Shown one piece after another: positions 55,470 to 64,000 of a DNA stretch of 64,000 bases. Position numbers and translations under genes: made by a program. The stretch covers positions 49,758,779-49,822,778 of the forward strand of contig NC_090319.1 in NCBI RefSeq assembly GCF_040869045.1, in the 5' to 3' direction. Each line of letters begins with the position of its first letter. The stretch's first letter is position 1. The notes below the pieces were generated by a model, which worked only from the letters and a program-made list of their open reading frames with translations, made no database searches and was not told where the DNA came from. The stretch comes from Eurosta solidaginis. Its lineage: Eukaryota; Arthropoda; Insecta; Diptera; Tephritidae.

Positions 55470-55744
55470 GACCATTTTGCAATATAGAATATTGGAATGA
55501 TTTATTCAACAGTTTAGCGATTCGAACGTTAGCAGAAGGTTGCAAATAAGCGGATTTCCCAAATTCGTTACTGTATATAGGCGGCCCTTTGCCTAGATTA
55601 GTATTTACGATACTTTTTCTCCGGGAATAGGACCATGGACCGATCTTTCCGAAAAAATTCTGTTCTTGGTTTGATTTACCTGAAATTGGGCATTGCCTTG
55701 ATTAGTATTTATGACACTTTTCTCGGGAAACGGAGCAGGGACCG

Positions 55745-56003
55745 ACTGGGACTGGGAGTTGGACTAGGATTGGAACAGAGAATGGGACTGGGAGTGGCAC
55801 TGAGACTTGAACTTAGACTGGGAATGGGACTGGGACTGAGATTGGGACTGGAATTGGAACTGGGACTGAGACTCGGACTGGGACTTGGACATGAAATTGG
55901 AATGGAACTTGGATTGGGAATGGGATTTGGACTGGGACTGGGACTTGGACTTAGACTGGGTCTGGGACTGGGCCTGGGCCTAGGCTTGCTACTAGGACTG
56001 GGA
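55745..56003 (+). repeat. (GGGACT)n hexanucleotide array, long form
   Basis: About 43 imperfect hexamers (GGACTG, GGAATG, GGACTT, GGAACT), twice as long as the array at 4335-4465. It encodes only an artefactual Leu-Gly frame. Confidence 0.9.
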
Positions 56004-56289
56004 CTGGTAAAAAGGGATGGAGAAGAACAAGAAAAACTAGAGAAAAGGGGAAGGAGAAAGAGACGAAGATAGAGAGATATGTATAGATGGAGAGCGGAAA
56101 AGAAGAGAGGGCAAAGACGTAGAGAGAGAGAGTAAGAGACGCAGAAAAAGAGAGAGGCAATGTGAAGAGTGAATAAAAAGATAAGGAAAAGGGAGAGAGA
56201 TGAGAAGTGAGAGTAAGAGGTAAAAACTGCTTAAAAGTTATGCAGATAGACCAAAGCTTGGGCTGAGCAACGTCTGCCGGGTCTGCTAG

Positions 56290-56855
56290 TTGTGCTATAT
56301 AATTGTTAGTTTTGAGATATGTTTGTATATTAGGATGGCCCCCATTAATCCAATTAATGATTTTATCCAGTCTCACCCAGTATCGCCACTTCCAAAACTA
56401 ATTTGTTGGCAGATTTTACAAAACACCGTAATAGATCTCTAAAATAGCAAGATAGGACTTTTAAAGAAAATTTTGCCCCAACCAAGTCGAACGACTTTAC
56501 TTGTACCCGTTAGATGTCAACCAAGGTTGCCAAAATATTTTTTTTCTGAGTGATTTTCTATATTAAAAGCCGCGTTTGTTGGTTGCTCTGACGTCTGCAC
56601 ACTAGACTGTGTCGAAAAAAAGTTGCTAGTGTCCGTCCCTAAATTTGAAGATTATGTTGAGAGGGTTTCGGAAACATTTTTTTTTATTTTTTTTTTTGAT
56701 CCTTCGAAATACAGCCGAAAAGGTATTTTCGTTGTAACTTGGTTATTTGACGTCCGATTTTTAAAATTGATATGTCATTATTTTGGCCTTGAGAAGCTTC
56801 ACATTTCCGTTTAATGTCCTTTTAAGCTATGAAGTCGTTTTCACATGATTAGGTC
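56290..56855. other. Non-coding stretch
   Basis: No gene is supported. T-runs lie at 56536-56550 and 56677-56697. Confidence 0.4.
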
Positions 56856-57330
56856 AGCTAACAAAATTTTACCCCTCCCCCTCACATATGTGAAGGTCCA
56901 GAGGTTAGTCAGTGCGTCAGTTGGACGCGACTGTTACTCCTCCGAGGGCTGTCCGCTGTACTATATTCTTCTTTTTAAAAATTGCTTCTTTTTAATGTTG
57001 TACTGTTTGTCCATAGCCAGCCTCTATGCTATAGCTACATATGTTAGCATGAGTCTGATGACAGCCGTATATAGTAATATAACGAGTTTAGATTTTAGAC
57101 TCCAGTTTCTGCTGACATGTTCGTGTAAAAGAGAATATTAGGCTTTATGCGCCTTTTCGACCCCACGCTCGATATTCGATTTCCAGCTTAGCTTGTTGTC
57201 TATCTCAAAGCCCAGATACTTGACATTCGTAGGCGTACTGAGGGCAGTACCATATAGCGAGCGCCGCCGAAACTGTGGTTTTTTCTTCTTGTTGGTAAAC
57301 TGTATCATTTCCGTTTAATAATGCCAACAG
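56856..57330 (-). pseudogene. Non-LTR reverse transcriptase thumb fragment
   Basis: Minus strand, several frames. A KYLGFEID-like block (plus-strand complement of GCCCAGATACTTGACATTCG near 57220) is followed by KSNIERGVEKA-like residues and then VRLMLTYVAIA near 57035. This is the end of the RT palm and the thumb of an element with the same order as the RNase H-type families. It is too decayed to assign to one of them. Confidence 0.55.
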
Positions 57331-57410
57331 TGCTAGAGCGGCAGATCGGCGACATGACAAGTTGGTTGAAGGCGACGCTTTTGTAACCCAAGCCTTGTTA
57401 CAATACTGAA

Positions 57411-57444
57411 ATTTATATTTATATTTATATTTATATTTATATTT
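57411..57444 (-). repeat. (AAATAT)n 3' tail of family K
   Basis: Five to six tandem 6-bp units at the 3' end of the element, about 30 bp after the ORF2 stop. It differs from the poly(A) tail of family J. Confidence 0.85.
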
Positions 57445-57474
57445 CGGTCTAAAAAGTACAAACTTCCTTACAGA

Positions 57475-60429
57475 CTAGTTAAAAATAGAGAAAAGTTCAA
57501 GCTTAAATTTATAAATGCTATTATTAAAGTTAAGAAGACCACTATATCGATTTGCTAGGTGTAAAGCCTTGGATATGGGTTCATTCAACGCGTAATTCGT
57601 TCGATGAGTTACTTCAACAAATAGTCTGGTGTGCCTTAGATCACGTGGTGGAATATATGAAACGAATAAATTAGATAAATCAGGGCAGTTTATATTACCG
57701 TTGATAACGTTATAGGCAAGCATGAGTGAGATACAAGTTCTACGGTCATACAAAGCCTGGAGTCCGAGCAATTTACGCCTGCTGATATATGATGGGAGGC
57801 CATCGGGCCAGTGAAGCATACGCAAAGCAATTTTGGTGAAAATTCTTTGAACTCTCTCAATTTTATGTGAGCTACCTTCATAGAATGGACTCCATATAAT
57901 CGAGCAATATTCCAGACGACTTCTTACCAATGCCGTAAAAAGTGCCTTCAAAGTCATCGGATCCTTGAAGTCCCTGGAATTACGTCTAATAAACCCAACC
58001 ATTGCAAAAGATTTGGAAATAATAAAGTCGATGTGACCAGAAAAAGAAAGTTGGTTGTCAAACATTACACCCAGATCTTTTATCTCTCGACAACGGTTTA
58101 AAGATCCAGCATTTAATTTGTAGTTGAAAAAGGTGGTAGTGACCCTTTTAGAATAGGAAACCACGCAGCATTTGTTAGTATTTAAAAGTAGGTTATTACT
58201 TGAACACCATTCATTAAAAGAATCGAGATCATATTGCAAGTTAATGCAGTCGGAAGTATCCCGTACGGTTAGAAAGAGTTTGACGTCGTCTGCAAACATT
58301 AAACATTTAGCAAATTTGAATTTTTGAGGTAGATCATTAATAAAAATTAGGAACAACAGAGGGCCACAGTGGGTTCCCTGTGGGATTCCAGACCAAGCGT
58401 TAATAAGCGCAGTAGACTGGTTGGCTCCGATTGACACAAAAAGCTTTCTATTCGATAAGAAACTTGAGAAGAACTTCAGCAAACTTCCGGTCACTCCGTA
58501 CATCCCCAGTTTTTGCAAGAGTATAGAGTGGTCGACCTTGTCAAATGCTTTCGAGAAGTCAGTATAGATGACGTCTAGTTGCGCATGGTTCTCAAAGGCA
58601 TCTACAATTTGGCTAGTGACTAAAGCCAGATTGGTAGAAGTAGACCTGCCAGGAAAAAACCCATGCTGACACTCAACAATAGCCTTGACTATGTAGTGAA
58701 ACAATTTGCTATGAAGGATACTATCGAATAGTTTTGCCAGAGTACTCTGCTTAACAATAGGTCTGTAGTTGCGAATATCATTGCGGTCACCAGACTTAAA
58801 TACCGGATTTATGGAGCATAACTTCCAAGAGTCTAAAAATATCCCATGGTTCAAGCATCCTTGGAAAAGAATTGCCAGGGGTTCAGAAATTGTATTTGAA
58901 CATAGTTTGAAGAATAACGGAGAAAATCCCTCGCTATCTGATTTCGGACTATTATTCAATTTTGAAATTGACAGAAATACATCTTCGGCTGTAATATCAA
59001 AAGAAGAAATTTGACGCGGAGAACCAGAGTAGAATGTCGGACTAGGTGAAGAGGTAGGATCTGAGTATACCTTCTGAAATAATTTGGCAAATAAGTTACA
59101 AATATCTACCGTATTACTGGACGATACACCGTCATACTCCATGCACGTCGGAAATCCGTTAGTCTGCCTCTTGGAATTAATCACCGACCAGAAACTAGAT
59201 GGATTCGTCTTCAGTTTTGATTCCAGATTATTCATATATTGTCTAAACAAGAACTTATTGAGACAGTTAAAATTCGATTTAAGCCTGACAAAGGTAAGAC
59301 GATCAGATTCACTCCTGCTCCTTTTATATTTCTTAAAGGCCTTACGTCTTTTATTTTTAATATTATTAAGTTTAGTATTGAACCAGGGTGGCCTGTTGTT
59401 CAGAATTTTCCGTTTTAGCGGAACAAAATTCGAGACTGCTAATGAAAGCCTTTGCTTTAAGAGCTCATAAGAAGCCTCAGGCCCATTAGCGGAGTCCAAG
59501 AAGGACCAATCAGTGTCGAGGATAAACTCGTTTATCGCTTGAGCATCAGCCTTGAAATAGTTATATTCTGAAATATTTACAACTGGGTTTTTATCAAAGC
59601 TATAAAACTCGAAATTTGCAACCAAAGCATTGTGGTGTAAACTGTTTTCCAAGATTGGAGATAGACACTCCAGGCAAGATATTCTTAAATCATCAGATCC
59701 AAAAACGAGATCAAGGAACCTACCATTACTGTTTGGTTGAGTATTATATTGTTTTAAGCCATACGAGAACAAGGTGCTAACAACAAGCACATCGATATCG
59801 GATCTGATATTTGTGGGTAAATTATTACAGCCACTTGACCAGGAGATATTACTTAAGTTAAAGTCGCCTAGATATATAATCTCATCAGACGGATTAGCAG
59901 TACTTATGACACTATTTATATTATCTAAATGTTTTCGATAGACAGCAATTTCACTACTTGGCGGAATATAAGACAAAACGATTATTATTGTTTTATTGTC
60001 ATTAAACTTAACGCTTACACAGATTTGTTCAACGCCACCATCTATCAAATCATTAGTAATCAGTTTACTACATAGATCTGCTCTAATAGCAATTAAAACA
60101 CCACCACCCCTCTCAAGACCGGTGGCGTTCGGGCACCGATCATTGCGAAATACGTTATAATAGCCGTCAAAAAATTCGTTAGATGAAAAATTTTCATTCA
60201 ACCAGGTCTCTGACAGAGCTAATATATCATATTCGTGTGAACTAACGTTACAATAGAATTGTGACGATTTGGTACGCATACCACTAACATTTTGATAATA
60301 AATCGCATAACTCGATTTTGATTTATTAATGGATCTACTAATTTCTAAGTAAGAACTAGCGACTATGTCTTCAGTTCGAACCTTTTTCGGCCAAACCGAA
60401 AAGGGCAAACCGTTACACCGGCAGGCCAA
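57475..60429 (-). CDS. Family K ORF2: APE endonuclease and reverse transcriptase
   Basis: 984 residues without lesions. The endonuclease begins around residue 40 (AIYYQNVSGMRTKS). It continues with ALSETWLNENF, RGGGVLIAI, LSYIPPSSE, YLGDFNLSNISW and a closing HHNALVANFEF near residue 265. The connector has PPWFNTKLNNIKNKRRKAFK. The reverse transcriptase shows NYRPIVKQSTLAKLFDSI, QHGFFPGRSTSTNLALV, YTDFSKAFDKVDHSIL (catalytic Asp), GIPQGTHCGPLLFLIFINDL and MFADDVKLF (catalytic Asp pair). A thumb and a roughly 150-residue C-terminal region follow, with no RNase H. The first ATG lies inside ORF1's 3' end; the true start may be one of the Met codons nearer the endonuclease. The enzyme nicks target DNA and copies the element RNA at the nick. 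Confidence 0.92.
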   Translation of the reverse strand: MACRCNGLPFSVWPKKVRTEDIVASSYLEISRSINKSKSSYAIYYQNVSGMRTKSSQFYCNVSSHEYDILALSETWLNENFSSNEFFDGYYNVFRNDRCPNATGLERGGGVLIAIRADLCSKLITNDLIDGGVEQICVSVKFNDNKTIIIVLSYIPPSSEIAVYRKHLDNINSVISTANPSDEIIYLGDFNLSNISWSSGCNNLPTNIRSDIDVLVVSTLFSYGLKQYNTQPNSNGRFLDLVFGSDDLRISCLECLSPILENSLHHNALVANFEFYSFDKNPVVNISEYNYFKADAQAINEFILDTDWSFLDSANGPEASYELLKQRLSLAVSNFVPLKRKILNNRPPWFNTKLNNIKNKRRKAFKKYKRSRSESDRLTFVRLKSNFNCLNKFLFRQYMNNLESKLKTNPSSFWSVINSKRQTNGFPTCMEYDGVSSSNTVDICNLFAKLFQKVYSDPTSSPSPTFYSGSPRQISSFDITAEDVFLSISKLNNSPKSDSEGFSPLFFKLCSNTISEPLAILFQGCLNHGIFLDSWKLCSINPVFKSGDRNDIRNYRPIVKQSTLAKLFDSILHSKLFHYIVKAIVECQHGFFPGRSTSTNLALVTSQIVDAFENHAQLDVIYTDFSKAFDKVDHSILLQKLGMYGVTGSLLKFFSSFLSNRKLFVSIGANQSTALINAWSGIPQGTHCGPLLFLIFINDLPQKFKFAKCLMFADDVKLFLTVRDTSDCINLQYDLDSFNEWCSSNNLLLNTNKCCVVSYSKRVTTTFFNYKLNAGSLNRCREIKDLGVMFDNQLSFSGHIDFIISKSFAMVGFIRRNSRDFKDPMTLKALFTALVRSRLEYCSIIWSPFYEGSSHKIERVQRIFTKIALRMLHWPDGLPSYISRRKLLGLQALYDRRTCISLMLAYNVINGNINCPDLSNLFVSYIPPRDLRHTRLFVEVTHRTNYALNEPISKALHLANRYSGLLNFNNSIYKFKLELFSIFN

Positions 60430-61703
60430 AGCTCAGGGTTGAGCATCTTATCAAACCAAGAATCGGGGACACCAAGCTTGAATGTAATTCGCTTCAAAGA
60501 TTCAACGGCAGTACCTTTCCTAATAAGCCCGTGACAAGAAAGCAACTCTCTTCGTATCCCAGAATACTTAGAGACGTATTCAATAATATTTTCCTCTGTA
60601 ACGGATGGCAAAAACGACGCAATGTGAAGCCACTTAGTCTTAGCAACCCTAAGCTCAGTGCTTACATTCGAACCAATAATGCGCATTTGTTTATCATCAT
60701 TATTCTTCATTGCATCATCTACCTTCTGATGTTGATGATTGTTGTTGACGTTCGCAATGTTAACTTCAGCATTAGTGCCATTAACAGCTGACGCAGAGAA
60801 AGACGGAGATGCGGCGGTATTTAAGTCAGATTTATCCTTCTCAGTACTTCGATTTTTACCTGCTTTCTTTTTCTTTATAACTTCCACCCACTTTGCATCA
60901 GTAGGCTCATCACTTTGTATGTCAGTTGTATCAATAATAACAATGCTATCATCAACACACGTATTAGCTGGTTCAACAGATAGTGTAACATTGTTGTTGT
61001 CAATGAGAACAGGTTTCTCCTTAGCAGCGACATCATTGATTGGAGTTAGAAATTCAGATTCTATCATAGGTTCTGACTGCCTTGTTTCTGTATCAGATTC
61101 AGGCTTTTCTATACTCGTGATTTGTTTACCTTTTGCAGCAGAGTCGTTGTTGCTGTTTTTTGCCTTTGCAGCCAAACCACTCATATTGTTTTTCTTATGA
61201 GAAGTTGACTGTTTAACTTTTTGTTTTTCTATGCGAGTTGATTCGCGTTCACTAGCATAGGAAGCAACAACAGTATGCATGTCTTTTAGTTCGGTAGTTA
61301 ACGAGGAGATTATATTATTTTTATCGACAATTAATGAGCGCAAAGAGCAAACTTCGGCTAATAGAGAATTCACTGTAGTAAGTATACTGGCATTTTCCGA
61401 ACGTAAAGCAGCAATGTCATTAGCAATATCGAACAGAGATAGTTGTTGGATATTTTCACACAGCTCGCCTATGCTCTCAGCGTTATTAGAGACAATGGGT
61501 GGAGCACTTGGTGGAGGAGTACGTATCGATGCGCGACGCGCAACCGAACACAATTTACAAAAGAATGGTTTCTTTGAAGAGATGAGATAATCAAGATCAT
61601 CAGATGACATGTTAACACATTGCAAATGAAAGAGATCATTGCACTTTGCACACAACACTTTCGGTTTATTGCGATCAACCCTTTGTCCACATTCGCAGGG
61701 CAT
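60363..61703 (-). CDS. Family K ORF1: PHD-finger, coiled-coil RNA-binding protein
   Basis: 446 residues. Residues 1-52 form a C4HC3 PHD-type finger: CEC, CAKC, HLQC and CKLC. Residues about 80-150 are heptad-rich (IQQLSLFDIANDIAALRSEN then LLAEVCSLRSLIVDKNNII), a likely trimerising or dimerising coiled coil. The middle is low-complexity and Ser/Asn/Thr-rich. The last ~110 residues form an RRM-like domain (KWLHIASFLPSVTEENIIEY, ITFKLGVPDSWFDKML, WPAGVTVCPFRFGRKR). This parallels the ORF1 of family J. The start at 61703 is the first ATG, right before the finger. ORF1 proteins of this type bind element RNA in the retrotransposition particle. Confidence 0.9.
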   Translation of the reverse strand: MPCECGQRVDRNKPKVLCAKCNDLFHLQCVNMSSDDLDYLISSKKPFFCKLCSVARRASIRTPPPSAPPIVSNNAESIGELCENIQQLSLFDIANDIAALRSENASILTTVNSLLAEVCSLRSLIVDKNNIISSLTTELKDMHTVVASYASERESTRIEKQKVKQSTSHKKNNMSGLAAKAKNSNNDSAAKGKQITSIEKPESDTETRQSEPMIESEFLTPINDVAAKEKPVLIDNNNVTLSVEPANTCVDDSIVIIDTTDIQSDEPTDAKWVEVIKKKKAGKNRSTEKDKSDLNTAASPSFSASAVNGTNAEVNIANVNNNHQHQKVDDAMKNNDDKQMRIIGSNVSTELRVAKTKWLHIASFLPSVTEENIIEYVSKYSGIRRELLSCHGLIRKGTAVESLKRITFKLGVPDSWFDKMLNPELWPAGVTVCPFRFGRKRFELKT

Positions 61704-61735
61704 TTTGAATAATTTATTTTATTAATAATAAAATT

Positions 61736-62114
61736 GTTTCTTCATTTGAATAAAATGATAATAGTTATTATATTGAAACAAGAGTCACTATCTCAGGTCA
61801 ACAGTGCACTTGTTATAATTATACTTATTAAAACTTGCCATAATAGCAGAAATAGTACAAAAAACGCGGAGCGAAAAATAAACACGTCCGCAATCGACGG
61901 CGACTTCTTTTATGTTAATTTGCACTACATATTACTCACACATAAGCATTTACACATACATACCATAACAAAAGTTTATATTGATGAAATACAAAAAAGT
62001 CGTTTACAATATTTCTAAACATGAGTGCATCTGTCTCATGTTTTTGCGTGAGTTGCATCCCTGACGTTCATAGATGGAAAATGCCGACATGAAAACAACA
62101 AAAACAACATCAAA
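61736..62114. other. Upstream region of family K, probable leader and flank
   Basis: AT-rich sequence without a supported coding region. Part of it should be the 5' UTR and internal promoter of family K, but no boundary or target duplication is visible. An INR-like or DPE motif could not be placed with confidence. Confidence 0.4.
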
Positions 62115-63885
62115 CAAGTAAGGAAGGCTAAATTCGGGAAATCACTATTTAGGAAAATGAATCAAGGATAACCCTGGAGTGTGTTTGTATGACATGGGTA
62201 TCAAATGGAAAGTATTAAAGAGTTTTTTAAAAGGGATTGGGCCATAGTTCTATAGGTGGGCGCCTTTTCGAGATATCGCCATAAAGGTGGACCGGGGATG
62301 ACTCTAGAATGTGTTTGTACGATATGGGTATCAAATGGAAGGTATTAAAGAGTATTTTAAAAGGGATTGGGCCATAGTTCTATAGGTGGACGCCTTTTCG
62401 AGGTATCGTCATAAAGGTGGACCGGGGGTGACTCAAGAATGTGTTTGTACGATATGGGTATCAAATTAAAGGTATTAATGAGGGTTTTAAAAGGAAGTGG
62501 CCCTCAGTTGTATATGTGAAGGCGTTTTCCAGATATCGACCAAAATGTGGACCAGAGTGATCCAGAACATCATCTGTCGGGTACCGCTATTTTATTTATA
62601 TATTTAATACCACGAACAGTATTCCCGCCATGATTCCAAGGGCTTTTGATTTCGCCCTGCAGAACTTTTTCATTTTCTTCTACTTAATATGGTTGGTGTC
62701 ACACCCATTTTACAAAGTTTTTTCGAAAGTTATATTTTGCGTCAAAAAACCAATCCAATCACCATTTTTCATTCCTTTTTTCGTATTTGGTATAGAATTA
62801 TGGCATTTTTTAATTTTTCGAAATTTTCGATATCGAAAAAGTGGGCGTGGTCATAGTCGGATTTCGCCCATTTTTAATACTAAGATAAAGTGAGTTCAGA
62901 TGAGTACGCGAACCAAATTTAGTAAAGATATATCGATTTTTGCTCAAGTTATCCTGTTAACGGCCGAGCGGAAGGACAGACGGTCGACTGTGTATAAAAA
63001 CTGGGCGTGGCTTCAACCGATTTCGCCCATTTTCACAGAAAACAGTTATCCATAGAAGGTATGCCCTTACCAAATTTCACAAGGATTGGTAAATTTTTGT
63101 TCGACTTATGGCATTAAAAGTATTCTAGACAAATTAAACCAAAAAAGGCGGAGCCACGCCCATTTTGAAAATTTCTTTTATATTTGTATTTTGTTGCACC
63201 ATATCATTACGGGAGTCGAATGTTGACATAATTTACTTATATACTGTTAAGGTATTAAATTTTTTGTTAAAATTTTACTTTAAAAAATTTTTTTTAAGTG
63301 GGCGTGTTCGTCATCCGATTTGGCTAATTCTTATTTAGAACACATATAGCAATATGAGTAACGTTCCTGCCAAATTTTATCATTATATCTTCAACGACTG
63401 CCAAATTACACCTTTCAAAACATTTAAATTACCTTCTTTTAAAAGTGGGCGTTGCCACGCCCATTGTCCAAAATTATGCTAATTTTCTTTCTGCGTCATA
63501 AGGTCAACCCACCTACCAAGTTTCATCGCCTCTCCGTCTTTGGTAATGAATTATCGCAATTTTTCGGTTTTTCGAAATTTTCGATATCGAAAAAGTGGGC
63601 GTGGTTATAGTCCGATTTCTTTCATTTTAAATAGCGATCTGAGATGAGTGCCCAGGAACTTACATACCAAATTATATCGAGATACCTCAAAATTTACTCA
63701 AGTTATCGTGTTTACGTACAGACGGATGGACGGACGGACATTGCTCAATGAATTTCTTTTTTCGCACAGATCATTTTGATATATAGAAGTCTATATCTAT
63801 CTCGATTAGTTTATGCCGTTACAGCGTACCGTTATGCGAACAAAATTAATATACTCTATGTGCAAAGCACGCTGAGTATAAAAAA
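62115..63885 (-). mobile_element. HINE copy, 1.77 kb
   Basis: Minus strand. The 3' terminus CCTTCCTTACTTG lies at 62115-62127 and the 5' terminus TTTTTATACTCAGCG at 63871-63885, next to a GTGC-AAA-GCAC hairpin at 63861-63871. It contains about three units of the 130-bp tandem repeat (62150-62560) and both GTCCGT-type landmark blocks (near 62960 and 63720). It is the second most complete copy in the window, and is oriented opposite to the 10.3-kb copy. Confidence 0.8.
62150..62560 (-). repeat. 130-bp tandem minisatellite, three units
   Basis: GATATGGGTATCAAATGGAA and TCTATAGGTGGACGCCTTTT recur at about 129-130-bp spacing. It is the inverted counterpart of 11558-12440, with fewer units. Confidence 0.85.
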
Positions 63886-64000
63886 CTAAAGCATTCTCGT
63901 TAAGTTATGTATTGTACTTTAGACAAGCAGCACGTGAGTGATTTACAAATATTATGGTGTAAATAAAAATAAATGCAATTTCAGATTTGCTAAACTATTT
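63886..64000. other. Non-coding tail of window
   Basis: Short AT-rich sequence with nothing recognisable. Confidence 0.4.

Larger units (their letters stand above)
54837..55576 (+). mobile_element. Solo LTR nested in the Helitron, with 4-bp target duplication
   Basis: The LTR spans 54841 (TGTGGCGAATTTTAG) to 55572 (AATTCGTTACT) and is flanked by GTAT at 54837-54840 and 55573-55576. It carries a TATA box (55352) and an AATAAA signal (55464) in the order expected for an LTR. It is the longer relative of the 7704-8158 copy. No gag/pol adjoins, so it is probably the product of LTR-LTR recombination. Confidence 0.8.
54644..56289 (+). mobile_element. Non-autonomous Helitron with both ends, interrupted by an LTR
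   Basis: It starts TCTATATATATACATATG directly after A (54643) and ends CTAG at 56286-56289 directly before T. This fits Helitron insertion between A and T with no target duplication. The start leads into GTTTGTCCGCGATGGACTCC. The end has a near-perfect hairpin GGCTGA/TCTGCC (one mismatch compared with the 4.7-kb copy) followed by GGGTCTG. The inner part holds a hexamer array and a purine-rich block. A 732-bp LTR is inserted at 54841-55572; without it the element is about 0.9 kb. No Rep/helicase ORF is present. Confidence 0.8.
57411..61735 (-). mobile_element. CR1-group non-LTR retrotransposon, apparently intact (family K)
   Basis: About 4.3 kb on the minus strand. It has a leader upstream of 61703 whose 5' limit is not visible (it may reach 61.9-62.1 kb). 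ORF1 (446 codons) and ORF2 (984 codons) overlap by 67 bp and have no internal stops. A very short 3' UTR ends in a microsatellite tail (AAATAT)n at 57411-57444. Microsatellite tails plus a PHD finger in ORF1 fit CR1/Kiri-like elements. Intact ORFs suggest a recent, possibly still active copy. Confidence 0.88.

Noticed and set aside
55635..56072. Leu-Gly-rich open frame of 145 codons
   Set aside because: It is produced by the 6-bp GGGACT array of the Helitron; the period keeps frames open by chance.

Overview
The window is eukaryotic, AT-rich and made almost entirely of transposable elements. I find no convincing host protein gene, rRNA or tRNA gene. The repertoire points to an insect and most likely a higher fly (Diptera, perhaps tephritid-like): INE-1/DINE-1-type Helentron relatives with the GTCCGTCCGTC landmark, R1-clade, CR1-group and RNase H-bearing non-LTR retrotransposons, mariner, Transib, and a gypsy-type element with a tRNA-Lys primer site. 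The species assignment is inference; the repeat types are read directly from the sequence.

Layout, left half. 1-456 is the end of a DINE-like (HINE) repeat. 2.5-4.2 kb is a broken RNase H-type non-LTR element carrying a 408-bp SINE-like insert with a 9-bp target duplication. 4.3-4.7 kb is a Helitron 3' end. 5.6-7.4 kb is a second RNase H-type remnant. 7.7-8.2 kb is a solo LTR. 10.2-14.6 kb is the most notable object: a Transib-like DNA transposon with CACAGTG termini and a CGGCG/CGTCG target duplication. It holds a RAG1-related C-terminal transposase remnant and a nested 2.2-kb HINE copy. 17.4-25.3 kb is a mosaic of RNase H-type and R1-type fragments, a second SINE copy and short-unit arrays.

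Layout, middle. 25.55-30.14 kb is a long R1-clade element: 5' UTR, a damaged three-zinc-knuckle ORF1 and an open endonuclease/reverse transcriptase ORF2 cut off before its C-terminus. A TATCGAT-rich array follows. 32.35-40.12 kb is a three-layer nest: a HINE copy split by a gypsy-type gag-protease element, which abuts a 4.3-kb CR1-group element ending in poly(A).

Layout, right half. 41.4-48.8 kb holds more arrays, a HINE, RNase H-type 3' ends, a mariner transposase relic, an R1 3' end and a MITE. 49.9-52.6 kb holds CR1-group and RTE-like remnants on the minus strand. 54.64-56.29 kb is a complete-looking Helitron with a hairpin and CTAG end, split by a solo LTR with a GTAT duplication. 57.4-61.7 kb is an apparently intact CR1-group element on the minus strand (ORF1 with a PHD finger, ORF2 with endonuclease and reverse transcriptase). 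62.1-63.9 kb is another HINE.

The coding parts are independent selfish elements and do not form a pathway. The only obvious dependencies are that the SINE-like, HINE, Helitron-fragment and MITE copies need proteins supplied from elsewhere, and that several families are present both as long copies and as decayed fragments that help delimit one another. Coordinates of element edges without a target duplication are approximate.
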